A stretch of 34,377 bases of DNA from Lachnospiraceae bacterium (GTDB taxonomy: Bacteria; Bacillota; Clostridia; Lachnospirales; Lachnospiraceae). Made by a program: the position numbers and the translations under genes. Below the pieces are notes generated by a model. It did not search any database and was not told the DNA's origin. It was given only the letters and a program-made list of their open reading frames with translations. The stretch covers positions 1-34,377 of the forward strand of contig JAJBTQ010000024.1 of NCBI GenBank assembly GCA_020860755.1, given 5' to 3'. Shown here piece after piece: positions 14,865 to 22,513 of the stretch (within the stretch, counting starts at the first letter, position 1; the number at the start of each line of letters is the position of its first letter).

Positions 14865-16358
14865 ATGAGAGCGAGCGGAATCTTACTTCCGGTCAGCAGT
14901 CTTCCTTCCAAATACGGGATCGGAGGATTCACGAAGGAGGCCTACGACTGGATTGATTTTTTAGAAAAATGCGGGCAGACGCTTTGGCAGATCCTCCCTA
15001 TGGGACACACCAGCTTCGGAGATTCTCCCTATCAGCCTTTCTCGACGATCGCGGGGAATCCTTATTTTGTTTCTCTGGAAGAGCTGATCGATGAGGGCCT
15101 GCTGACGCAGGAGGAGTGCGATGGGGCCGACCTTGGGTCGAATCCGTCTTATGTGGATTATGGAAAACAGTTTGCAAACCGTATTCCTCTGCTCCGCCGT
15201 GCCTATGAGCGGGACAAAGACAGGGATCAGAGCGGCTTTGAGGCGTTTGTAGAGAGGGAGGCAGATTGGCTGCCGGATTACGCCCTCTTTATGGCGGTCA
15301 AGGATCTGCACGACAAAAAAGCCTGGTATGACTGGGAACAGCCGTATAAGACGCGTGATCCGGAGACGCTGGAGCAGGCCAGACAGGATCTGGCGGATGA
15401 CATCTCCTTCCATTCCCATGTCCAGTACTGGTTTTCCATACAGTGGGATCGCTTAAAGGCCTATTCGGATGCGCATGGGGTGCGCATTGTCGGGGACATG
15501 CCAATCTATGTGGCACTTGACAGCGCAGATGTGTGGACGAATCCACAGCTGTTTCAGCTGGATGAAGAACTCAATCCTACTGAGGTAGCGGGAGTCCCGC
15601 CTGACTTTTTCAGTGAGGATGGGCAGCTCTGGGGGAATCCGTTGTATGACTGGGATCATCACAAGCAGACCGGCTATGCCTGGTGGATCGAACGGGTCCG
15701 CCATGCGAAAGTGCAGTACGATGTGATCCGATTCGACCACTTCCGCGGCCTGGATGAATATTATGCAGTTCCGTACGGAGAGAAGACGGCAAAGAACGGC
15801 ACATGGAAGCCGGGACCCGGCATAGACTTGATCCATGCGCTGCGCGAAAGTCTCCCGGAGGTGGAGTGGATCGCAGAGGATCTTGGCGTGATCAGCGACA
15901 GCGTGGAGGAATTGCTTCATGAGAGTGGCTTCCCTGGGATGAAGGTGCTGCAGTTTGCCTTTGACAGCGGCAGTGGGAACTACTTTCTTCCGCACAACTA
16001 TGGTACGACAAACTGTGTTGTCTACACAGGCACGCATGACAACGATACCTTGTATCAGTTTGTGACCTCAGCCAACTCAGAGATAAGGTGGAACGTACAA
16101 AACTACTTGAACCGCTTCTGTGATACCGACGAACAGCTCTGCGACAATCTGATCCGGATTGGAATGATGAGTGTTGCGAAGTACTGTATCATCCCGCTGC
16201 AGGATTATCTTCACCTTGGCGAGGAAGCGCGCATGAATTCCCCCGCTACGATGGGTGGCAACTGGGCGTGGAGGTTTACCAGAGACCAGATCACGCATTC
16301 GGTCGGGAAGTTTATTCAAAATGTCACAGGGGTATACGGACGATTTCCCGAGAAATAA
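14865..16358 (+). CDS. malQ: 4-alpha-glucanotransferase (amylomaltase, GH77)
   Basis: This 497-aa enzyme moves alpha-1,4-glucan chains between acceptors in maltodextrin and glycogen metabolism. It opens with RASGILLPVSSLPSKYGIGGF, the usual MalQ N terminus. It carries GDMPIYVALDSADVW, IRFDHFRGLDEYY with the nucleophile Asp, AEDLG with the acid/base Glu, and TGTHDNDT with the third acidic residue. I chose ATG 14865 because GGAGGT lies 9 bases before it; an in-frame ATG at 14820 falls in the promoter. The gene is monocistronic. Direct repeats at -35 suggest control by sugar supply. Confidence 0.95.
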   Translation: MRASGILLPVSSLPSKYGIGGFTKEAYDWIDFLEKCGQTLWQILPMGHTSFGDSPYQPFSTIAGNPYFVSLEELIDEGLLTQEECDGADLGSNPSYVDYGKQFANRIPLLRRAYERDKDRDQSGFEAFVEREADWLPDYALFMAVKDLHDKKAWYDWEQPYKTRDPETLEQARQDLADDISFHSHVQYWFSIQWDRLKAYSDAHGVRIVGDMPIYVALDSADVWTNPQLFQLDEELNPTEVAGVPPDFFSEDGQLWGNPLYDWDHHKQTGYAWWIERVRHAKVQYDVIRFDHFRGLDEYYAVPYGEKTAKNGTWKPGPGIDLIHALRESLPEVEWIAEDLGVISDSVEELLHESGFPGMKVLQFAFDSGSGNYFLPHNYGTTNCVVYTGTHDNDTLYQFVTSANSEIRWNVQNYLNRFCDTDEQLCDNLIRIGMMSVAKYCIIPLQDYLHLGEEARMNSPATMGGNWAWRFTRDQITHSVGKFIQNVTGVYGRFPEK

Positions 16359-16398
16359 TAGGATTCGTCATCAGAGCCCGAAAAGGAAACGTGAAAAA

Positions 16399-16425
16399 CC
16401 CGCATAAACACGTTGTTTATGCGGG
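16399..16425 (-). terminator. Hairpin with T tract on the minus strand
   Basis: An 11-bp perfect stem (16399-16409 with 16415-16425) has a 5-nt loop. The run of A residues at 16394-16398 makes a U tract on the minus strand, so it is best oriented for the TetR gene; it may also stop malQ transcription. Confidence 0.7.
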
Positions 16426-16473
16426 AGACACATAAAATCCTTGTTATTGTAATAATGTTTGCGCTGAGCGAAA

Positions 16474-16513
16474 TGTAACAACTTTGTAATATCTGTTTGT
16501 AACAACTCTGTAA
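16474..16513. repeat. Two 16-bp direct repeats, TGTAACAAC(T)YTGTAA
   Basis: Near-identical copies at 16474-16489 and 16498-16513, 24 bp apart, lie between two terminator hairpins downstream of the TetR gene. Each carries TGTAA twice, giving four regularly spaced TGTAA(C) elements. No gene or promoter depends on them that I can see. Confidence 0.65.
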
Positions 16514-16525
16514 CACTTTGGAGCG

Positions 16526-16553
16526 AAAAAATAGCCGGCCGGCTATTTTTTTT
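16526..16553. terminator. Bidirectional terminator overlapping the TetR stop
   Basis: An 11-bp stem, AAAAAATAGCC with GGCTATTTTTT around GGCC, has T tracts on both strands. The TetR stop codon lies within the right arm. Confidence 0.75.
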
Positions 16554-17094
16554 GTGCTTTTTTCAGATATCTCAGTCCTTCCGTTGAGATTCCCATAAGG
16601 ATCTCGCCGACCTCTTCTATCGAAAGGGCATAATCGGAGAACACCCAGTTCTCCAGGATGCCGATCACGCCGGAGGACATATAGGCATAGAGGTAATCCA
16701 AAAGCTCCGGTGATGCGTCCGGATACTTTTTCTTCCAAAACACAATGCTGTTTTCATACCCCAGATAGATGAGCTGACGCATGAAGGAGGAATCGCCGTG
16801 CGGTCCGATCAGCACCTTGCACAGATCTCGGTTCTCGTCTACGATCTGCAGGAGATCCTCGAACCAGTTTTCACTGCTTAAGGTAAGGATCACGTTCTCG
16901 AACATCTCGCTCTGGATCGAGGAGAGCAGCTCATATACATCTTCGTAATAAGAATAGAACGTGCTTCGATTGATATCCGCCTCTTTGCAGATATCCGTCA
17001 CGGTGATCTTGTTGATCGGACGGTCCTCCATCAGATCAAACAGGGCTTCCCGGATCACTTGTTTTGTATATTTTGTTCTTCGGTCTGTCGCCAT
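16543..17094 (-). CDS. TetR-family regulator, probable controller of the radical SAM operon
   Basis: This 183-aa protein has a TetR HTH: KQVIREALFDLMEDRPINKITVTDICKEADINRSTFYSYYEDVYEL. The C-terminal helical domain (FWKKKYPDASPELLDYLYAYMSSGVIGILENWV) is of the type seen in DhaS-like TetR proteins. The start has a strong GGGAGGAAG site. It is divergent from the two radical SAM genes across 291 bases that hold both promoters and several CAACA/TGTTG elements, so it most likely represses itself and that operon. The inducer is unknown. Confidence 0.88.
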   Translation of the reverse strand: MATDRRTKYTKQVIREALFDLMEDRPINKITVTDICKEADINRSTFYSYYEDVYELLSSIQSEMFENVILTLSSENWFEDLLQIVDENRDLCKVLIGPHGDSSFMRQLIYLGYENSIVFWKKKYPDASPELLDYLYAYMSSGVIGILENWVFSDYALSIEEVGEILMGISTEGLRYLKKAQKK

Positions 17095-17152
17095 GATCTT
17101 CCTCCCGCCAATATGGCCCGGATCTGTTAAATATCCAACAAATTGAAGGCAT

Positions 17153-17181
17153 AATGTAGATTATTTGACAATCAAAGTAAA
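17153..17181 (-). promoter_or_regulatory. Candidate promoter of the TetR gene
   Basis: On the minus strand, TTTACT (17181-17176), a 17-bp spacer and TACATT (17158-17153) lie about 58 bases before the ATG. Confidence 0.45.
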
Positions 17182-17189
17182 TTTGTTGG

Positions 17190-17217
17190 TTGCTATTCTT
17201 TCTTTACGGATTATAAT
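17190..17217 (+). promoter_or_regulatory. Promoter of the radical SAM operon
   Basis: TTGCTA (17190-17195), a 16-bp spacer and consensus TATAAT (17212-17217). The predicted leader is about 160 nt and contains the 18-bp repeats. Confidence 0.65.
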
Positions 17218-17266
17218 ATAGTTTAGTGAAAAATGCAACAGATGTTGGAAATCAGACACAAAGATG

Positions 17267-17356
17267 GAAAACAGACAGCATTTGGAAATAAAACAGTATT
17301 TGAAAAACAGACAGCTATTGGAAAACCGACAACATCTGGAAAACAGACAAGTTGAA
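17267..17356 (+). repeat. Five 18-bp tandem repeats in the radical SAM leader
   Basis: Units start at 17267, 17285, 17303, 17321 and 17339, with consensus GAAAACAGACAGCATTTG and 1-5 changes per unit. A degenerate sixth unit lies just upstream at 17248. The array lies within the expected 5' leader. Because the period is a multiple of three, one frame stays open from ATG 17264 to 17449 and encodes a hexapeptide repeat (E/K)NRQxL. That frame has no ribosome site and overlaps the next gene by 64 bases, so I do not call it a gene. Confidence 0.8.
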
Positions 17357-17385
17357 GCTTACCGAAACAGAAAGGAGACCGTTAC

Positions 17386-18786
17386 ATGGCAAGTTTATCA
17401 CACACGATGCAGAGAAAGGCATTCAGTGCGGCGATCGATGTCGCCTTAAGACGGCTGAACAAAGATCGCGAAAAGGGATTGCTGCAGATCGTAGATCTTG
17501 CTGAGCGCTTTATGGGAGACAACTTTAAGGCCGAGTCCTATGAGGCTGTGAGGGCGATGATCAAGGATCCCGACAACAAATGGATGCACTATGTGAACCG
17601 CATGCTGGATGAGGTAGATCCTCACGTGGCGAAGATGACCGCATTAAACCTTGGATTTGAGGCCGCATTCTACGGCACAAAGGTGATCCGCGACAAGCGG
17701 AAAGAGTACGAATGCAACATTCCGTGGCTGATCCTGATGGATCCCACGAGCGCATGCAATATGCACTGCACCGGCTGCTGGGCTGCCGAGTACGGGCACA
17801 AATTAAACCTTACCTATGACGAGATGGACAGCATCATCACGCAGGGCAAGGAGATCGGTGTGTACTTCTATATGTTTACCGGCGGTGAGCCGCTTGTCCG
17901 CAAGGATGACCTCGTCAAGCTGGCCGAAAAGCACAACGACTGTGAGTTCCACAGTTTTACGAACGGTACTCTGATCGATGAGGAGCTTTGCAAGAAGCTG
18001 CGGGAGATCGGCAACTTCTCGTTCTCCCTGTCTCTTGAGGGATTTGAAGATGCCAACGACGGACGACGGGGCGACGGAGCGTTCCAGAGGACACTTGATT
18101 CGATGGATCTGCTTAAACAGTACGGGCTGCTCTTTGGAACTTCCGTGTGCTATACAAGAAAAAATATGGCGGCGGTCACTTCCGATGAGTTCTTTGATCT
18201 GATGATCGAGCACGGCTGCCGTTATGCGTGGTACTTCCACTATATGCCGGTGGGGAACGAGGCCGATGTCGACCTGATGCCTACCATGGAACAGCGCAAA
18301 TACATCCACGACCGGCTCCGCGAGATCCGCGGCTTTGAGGGCGGCAAGGAGATCATGCTGCTCGACTTCCAGAACGACGGTGAGTTCGTGGGCGGCTGCA
18401 TTGCCGGCGGACGGAACTACTTCCATATTAATGCCAACGGCGACGCCGAGCCCTGCGTGTTCATCCACTACTCAGGCGCGAACATTCGCGAGAAGACATT
18501 GCTGGAATGTCTGCAGCAGCCGCTGTTTATGGCCTACCGGGAAGGACAGCCGTTCAATGAGAATCATCTCCGTCCCTGCCCGATGCTGGAGAATCCGGAG
18601 AGGCTTCGGGAAATGGTGGAAAAGACCGGAGCACACTCCACGGACCTGCAGTCTCCCGAGAGCGTGGAGCACCTCACAGACAAGTGTGTGGACTATGCGC
18701 AAGACTGGGCACCGAATGCAGAGGAGCTCTGGGAAAACGGACATTTTACGAGAACCGGTTATACCAATTTCAAGGATACCATCTAG
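17386..18786 (+). CDS. Radical SAM protein, first of a tandem pair
   Basis: This 466-aa protein has an N-terminal helical region of ~105 residues, then a radical SAM core with Cys124, Cys128 and Cys131 (CNMHCTGC) for the 4Fe-4S cluster and FTGGEP (164-169) for SAM binding. After the core, further Cys in GGCIAGG, EPCVFIHYS and RPCPMLENP look like a SPASM/Twitch-type auxiliary cluster site. The ATG follows AAAGGAG. It is the first gene of an operon with a close paralogue 24 bases downstream, then an acyltransferase. I know similar proteins are frequent in Lachnospiraceae, but no substrate. With its neighbours, lipid or acyl-chain modification is a guess. Confidence 0.85.
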   Translation: MASLSHTMQRKAFSAAIDVALRRLNKDREKGLLQIVDLAERFMGDNFKAESYEAVRAMIKDPDNKWMHYVNRMLDEVDPHVAKMTALNLGFEAAFYGTKVIRDKRKEYECNIPWLILMDPTSACNMHCTGCWAAEYGHKLNLTYDEMDSIITQGKEIGVYFYMFTGGEPLVRKDDLVKLAEKHNDCEFHSFTNGTLIDEELCKKLREIGNFSFSLSLEGFEDANDGRRGDGAFQRTLDSMDLLKQYGLLFGTSVCYTRKNMAAVTSDEFFDLMIEHGCRYAWYFHYMPVGNEADVDLMPTMEQRKYIHDRLREIRGFEGGKEIMLLDFQNDGEFVGGCIAGGRNYFHINANGDAEPCVFIHYSGANIREKTLLECLQQPLFMAYREGQPFNENHLRPCPMLENPERLREMVEKTGAHSTDLQSPESVEHLTDKCVDYAQDWAPNAEELWENGHFTRTGYTNFKDTI

Positions 18787-18810
18787 GGAGTTTACATAGA
18801 GGAGGGAACA

Positions 18811-20235
18811 ATGGCAGATTTAAAACATACCACAGCGAGAAAATCATTTGAAGTCGCTTTTAACGGTGTCTACCGCTATATCAACAGAAATAAGGAAGAG
18901 AACCTTGTCAAGCTCATGCATATGGCGCGCAGAGTTGCCGGAAAGAACTTCCCCGATAAATTCTGGGACAACGCAGATCAGGTTCTCTCGGACCCGGAGA
19001 ACAACTGGACACAGCAGATCTACCACGCGATGGAGACGCTGCATCCGAACCTGATCAAGACTCATGTCATGAACTTGGGGTTTGAGTCCGGACTGACGGG
19101 ATTCAAGCAAGTGAAGGAGAACCGCGAAAAGTACGGCTGTAACGTGCCGTGGGTCATCCTGATGGATCCGACAAGTGCGTGCAATCTGCGCTGCGTCGGC
19201 TGCTGGGCCGCTGAGTACGGCCATAACTTAAACCTGACAAACGAAGAACTCGATGATATCATCACACAGGCGAAGGAACTGGGTATCCACTTCTTCATCT
19301 TTACAGGCGGCGAGCCGATGGTCCGCAAAAAAGACCTCCTTTGGCTTGCGGAGAAGCACAACGACTGCGCGTTCCATCTCTTCACAAACGGGACACTCTT
19401 CGACGAGGAGTTCTGCAAGGAAGTACAAAGGCTCGGGAACCTTTCCTTTGCACTCTCCATCGAAGGATATGAGGAGACGAACGATGACCGCCGCGGTGAC
19501 GGCGTGTTTGAGAAGATCATGAACGCGATGGATCTGATGCACGAATACGGTCTGATCTATGGGGCATCCATCTGCTATACGAGCAAAAATTACAAGGTCG
19601 TCACTTCCGACGAGTTCCTGCAGATGCTTGTTGACCATGGTGCGATCCTGTCCTGGTTCTTCCACTATATGCCGGTTGGCAAGGATGCGAGCACGGATCT
19701 GCTCCTGACACCGGAACAGCGTGAGTACATGGTCAAGCGTGTCCGCTATGTCCGTAGTCAGTACTGCCCGATCAAGCTGTTTACCATGGATTTCCAGAAC
19801 GACGCGCAGTTTGTCGGCGGATGTATTGCCGGCGGCAAGGCCTATATGCATATCAACGCGAACGGAGATGTGGAGCCCTGCGTGTTCATCCACTACTCGG
19901 ATGCGAACATTCGGGACATGACACTGCTCGAGTGCCTGCAGCAGCCTCTGTTCATGCAGTATCACGACAACATGCCGTTCAATGACAATATGTTCCAGCC
20001 GTGTCCGATGCTGGAGAATCCGGACAGAATTCAGACGATGGTACACAATACAGAGGCGCACTCCACCGATATGGTGTGCGAGGAGCCGGTGGACGATCTG
20101 GTCGCCAAGACGTTCCCCTATGCCGAGCACTGGGCAGCCACTGCCGAGAAGCTCTGGGATGAGGTGCAGGATGGTACCTTAAATGTCGCAGAGGCAGCCG
20201 AAACCGGCGCGGAGGCTGAGGTCGAAAGCGTCTGA
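18811..20235 (+). CDS. Radical SAM protein, second of a tandem pair
   Basis: This 474-aa paralogue of the preceding gene aligns without gaps over the first ~150 residues: CNLRCVGC again gives Cys124, Cys128 and Cys131, and FTGGEP is conserved. The C-terminal GGCIAGG, EPCVFIHYS and QPCPMLENP blocks are also shared, so both copies look active. The N-terminal helical region diverges more than the core. It adds a short Glu/Ala-rich tail (AEAAETGAEAEVESV). The RBS GAGGAGGG is strong. Tandem retention of two intact copies suggests a heteromer or two related steps. Confidence 0.85.
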   Translation: MADLKHTTARKSFEVAFNGVYRYINRNKEENLVKLMHMARRVAGKNFPDKFWDNADQVLSDPENNWTQQIYHAMETLHPNLIKTHVMNLGFESGLTGFKQVKENREKYGCNVPWVILMDPTSACNLRCVGCWAAEYGHNLNLTNEELDDIITQAKELGIHFFIFTGGEPMVRKKDLLWLAEKHNDCAFHLFTNGTLFDEEFCKEVQRLGNLSFALSIEGYEETNDDRRGDGVFEKIMNAMDLMHEYGLIYGASICYTSKNYKVVTSDEFLQMLVDHGAILSWFFHYMPVGKDASTDLLLTPEQREYMVKRVRYVRSQYCPIKLFTMDFQNDAQFVGGCIAGGKAYMHINANGDVEPCVFIHYSDANIRDMTLLECLQQPLFMQYHDNMPFNDNMFQPCPMLENPDRIQTMVHNTEAHSTDMVCEEPVDDLVAKTFPYAEHWAATAEKLWDEVQDGTLNVAEAAETGAEAEVESV

Positions 20236-20253
20236 TCTTAAGAATGACATGAT

Positions 20254-20287
20254 CTCCCCGGCAGACTCAGTCCGCCGGGGAGTTTCA
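20254..20287 (+). terminator. GC-rich hairpin after the radical SAM pair (attenuator or terminator)
   Basis: CTCCCCGGC (20254-20262) pairs with GCCGGGGAG (20274-20282) across an 11-nt loop. Only three T residues follow, so readthrough to the acyltransferase gene is likely. It could lower expression of the distal genes or protect the upstream mRNA. Confidence 0.6.
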
Positions 20288-20303
20288 AATTACGGAACTT
20301 TTT

Positions 20304-21779
20304 ATGAGCGATAAAGATAGAGAAAAACAAGTAAAGAGCCAATATAAAGCGAGAAAAAAGCTGATTCGTGCTCAACAAAAGGAACAAAAGCGCCAGCTCA
20401 AGCTGGAATACAAAGAGGAAAAGCAGGGCCGGGGTACAAAGAGACAGAGGCTGGAAAAGGCTTATTTTCGCCAAAAAGTGGACAGCAGCGGCAAGGTTTA
20501 TGACGGTTCCGGTGAGATCCGCTGGGATAAGCTCGACAATGCAGCCCATCTGTTTCCCGCAATCGCCGGCGAAGGTTTAAGCAATGTATATCGGATCTCG
20601 GTGTATCTTGACGAGGACATTCTGCCGGATGTGCTTCGGGAGGCTTTAGACATCGTGCTTCCAAAGTTTCCTGTCTTTAACTGCAGGCTTCGCCAGGGCA
20701 TGTTCTGGTACTACTTTGAGGAGAACGGCAAAGAGATCCCTCCGGTCGTGGAGGAGAACACCTATCCCTGCCAGTACATTGAGGAGAACCGGAACCGGAA
20801 CTATCTGTTCCGTGTGAGTTATTATAAAAAGAGAATCAACTTGGAGGCGTTCCACGTGTTGACGGATGGAACCGGCGCACTCTACTTTTTAAAGGAGCTG
20901 ACTTATCAGTATCTGCGTCTGGTCCACCCGGACCTGGGAGAGCGCTTAGGAGACGGCTTAAGCAGTGAGACTTCCCTGAACATGGAGGACAGCTTTGTAA
21001 AAAACTATAAAAAGAGCAGTTTTTCCAGGGGATATCAGAGCTTCCGGGCATATATCCTTAAGGGATCCATGTTCCCGACGGGCAAGATGGGCGTCCTGCA
21101 CGGACATATGCCGGTGGAAGAGGTCAAACAGGCGGCAAAACAGTATGATGCCACAGTGAATGAGTATATGGTCTCTCTATTTGCCTGGTGTATTTACCAG
21201 AGCTATTTAAAGGGCATGCCGTCCAAACATCCGGTCTCGGTGGCGGTCCCGGTCAACCTGCGGCCCTACTTCCAGTCTGTGACAGCCAAGAACTTTTTCG
21301 TCATGGTGACGGCGGTTTTCCGGCCCGAAAAAGAGGGCCAGACGTTTGCGGAAGTGATCGGGGCGGTGAAACAATCCTTACGGGAGCAGGAGACAAAAGA
21401 ACACTTGGAGACCGTGCTCTCATACAACGTGACCGGAGAGCAGATCATGTTCCTTCGCACTATCCCGCTTATCTTTAAAAATCCGGGATTGAGGGGGATT
21501 TATAATCTGCACGCGAAAGCAAACACGACGACGGTGACCAATCTCGGACAGATCACGGTCGACCCGGAATACCGGGAGTATGTCCGCCGGTTTGATGCGC
21601 TGCTTTCCAGGTCCAGGGGACAGAACCTGAAAATGACAATGTCTACCTATGAGGGAACACTGTCCGCGACCATCACATCCGTAATGCGGGACGTGGAGCT
21701 GCAGCGCGCGTTTTACCGCTGCCTTGCGTCAGAAGGGATTTCCGTGACGTTAGACAGCAACGGAGTATATTATGAGTGA
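20304..21779 (+). CDS. CoA-dependent acyltransferase / alcohol acetyltransferase-like protein
   Basis: This 491-aa protein carries the HxxxDG motif of the condensation/BAHD/WS-DGAT acyltransferase superfamily: FHVLTDGTGA with His184, Asp188 and Gly189. SVAVPVNLRPYF in the second half is also typical. The first ~60 residues are extremely basic and probably coiled coil, unlike the usual family start. Such enzymes transfer an acyl group from CoA to an alcohol, amine or lipid. The ATG has only a weak GGAA element; the GGGGAG of the hairpin is too far away. The next gene begins 16 bases after the stop, and the hydrolase follows, so the cluster could both add and remove an acyl group. Confidence 0.8.
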   Translation: MSDKDREKQVKSQYKARKKLIRAQQKEQKRQLKLEYKEEKQGRGTKRQRLEKAYFRQKVDSSGKVYDGSGEIRWDKLDNAAHLFPAIAGEGLSNVYRISVYLDEDILPDVLREALDIVLPKFPVFNCRLRQGMFWYYFEENGKEIPPVVEENTYPCQYIEENRNRNYLFRVSYYKKRINLEAFHVLTDGTGALYFLKELTYQYLRLVHPDLGERLGDGLSSETSLNMEDSFVKNYKKSSFSRGYQSFRAYILKGSMFPTGKMGVLHGHMPVEEVKQAAKQYDATVNEYMVSLFAWCIYQSYLKGMPSKHPVSVAVPVNLRPYFQSVTAKNFFVMVTAVFRPEKEGQTFAEVIGAVKQSLREQETKEHLETVLSYNVTGEQIMFLRTIPLIFKNPGLRGIYNLHAKANTTTVTNLGQITVDPEYREYVRRFDALLSRSRGQNLKMTMSTYEGTLSATITSVMRDVELQRAFYRCLASEGISVTLDSNGVYYE

Positions 21780-21794
21780 CAGGGAGTTATCGCG

Positions 21795-22469
21795 ATGAGC
21801 AAATGTAAAAATTGTGGAGTTACAATTCAGGATCCCGTACAGGTCTGTCCGCTGTGCAGCTGTGTTTTGGAGCAGGATGAGGGAGACCGGACAGAGATGC
21901 TCTACCCTTACGTCCACGCGGAAGAGGGGATCAAAAAAATGCAGAGGGCGCTGGGCATCTACGTGATCGCAGCCATTGCGGCGGAGGTGATCCTGTGCAT
22001 GATAGACTATGCCATTCGCGGGCCGCTCGGATGGGTGATCTTAATCGGTGTCTTTCTCGCATACGGATATATCACGCTGAAGGTATCGATTGAGATGCAC
22101 ACCGGATACCGACTGATCGTGTTCATCCAGGCTGTATTGGGCGTAGCGGTCCTGTTTGCCATTGACGTAGTCAGCGGCTTTCGGGGCTGGTCACTCACCT
22201 ATGTGATCCCGGCCGCCTGTATGCTGATCGATCTGGGTATTGTTGTGATGATGATCGTGAACATTCGGGACTGGCAGAGCTACATCCCGTTTCAGCTTGT
22301 GATCATCGCATTTTCCGTGCTTCCGTTTGCGCTGTATCCATTCGGCCTTGTCACACATCTGATCGTGCCGATGATCGGCCTTACCGTGGCAGTGATGGCC
22401 TTTGTCGGAACGATGACCATAGGAGGCCGGCGTGCCAGAGAAGAATTGTACCGGAGATTTCATATATAA
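21795..22469 (+). CDS. Zinc-ribbon membrane protein (DUF6320-like)
   Basis: This 224-aa protein has an N-terminal zinc ribbon, CKNCG...CPLCSC (two CxxC pairs), followed by about six hydrophobic segments from residue ~55 to 210 and a short basic tail. I associate this layout, next to an alcohol acetyltransferase-like gene, with the uncharacterised DUF6320 family, from memory. The RBS is GGGAG about 10 bases before ATG. It may anchor or regulate the cytoplasmic enzymes of the cluster at the membrane; no activity is evident. Confidence 0.75.
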   Translation: MSKCKNCGVTIQDPVQVCPLCSCVLEQDEGDRTEMLYPYVHAEEGIKKMQRALGIYVIAAIAAEVILCMIDYAIRGPLGWVILIGVFLAYGYITLKVSIEMHTGYRLIVFIQAVLGVAVLFAIDVVSGFRGWSLTYVIPAACMLIDLGIVVMMIVNIRDWQSYIPFQLVIIAFSVLPFALYPFGLVTHLIVPMIGLTVAVMAFVGTMTIGGRRAREELYRRFHI

Positions 22470-22513
22470 ATGTCTGTTGACGGATGGCCGCCTGCAGAAA
22501 AGGAGAATCGATC

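Larger units (their letters stand above)
17135..17247. promoter_or_regulatory. CAACA/TGTTG operator-like elements between TetR and radical SAM genes
   Basis: A 10-bp inverted repeat has arms CCAACAAATT at 17135-17144 and AATTTGTTGG at 17180-17189, 35 bp apart. A separate compact palindrome, CAACAGATGTTG, lies at 17236-17247, just after the expected start of the rightward transcript. The long repeat brackets the likely TetR promoter; the compact one would block the radical SAM operon. Confidence 0.5.

Noticed and set aside
17264-17449. A 61-aa frame of hexapeptide repeats before the radical SAM gene as a precursor peptide gene
   Set aside because: No ribosome site, 64-base out-of-frame overlap with a well-supported gene, and a C-terminal part that is only the shadow of that gene. 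Kept as a repeat and a finding, not as a CDS.
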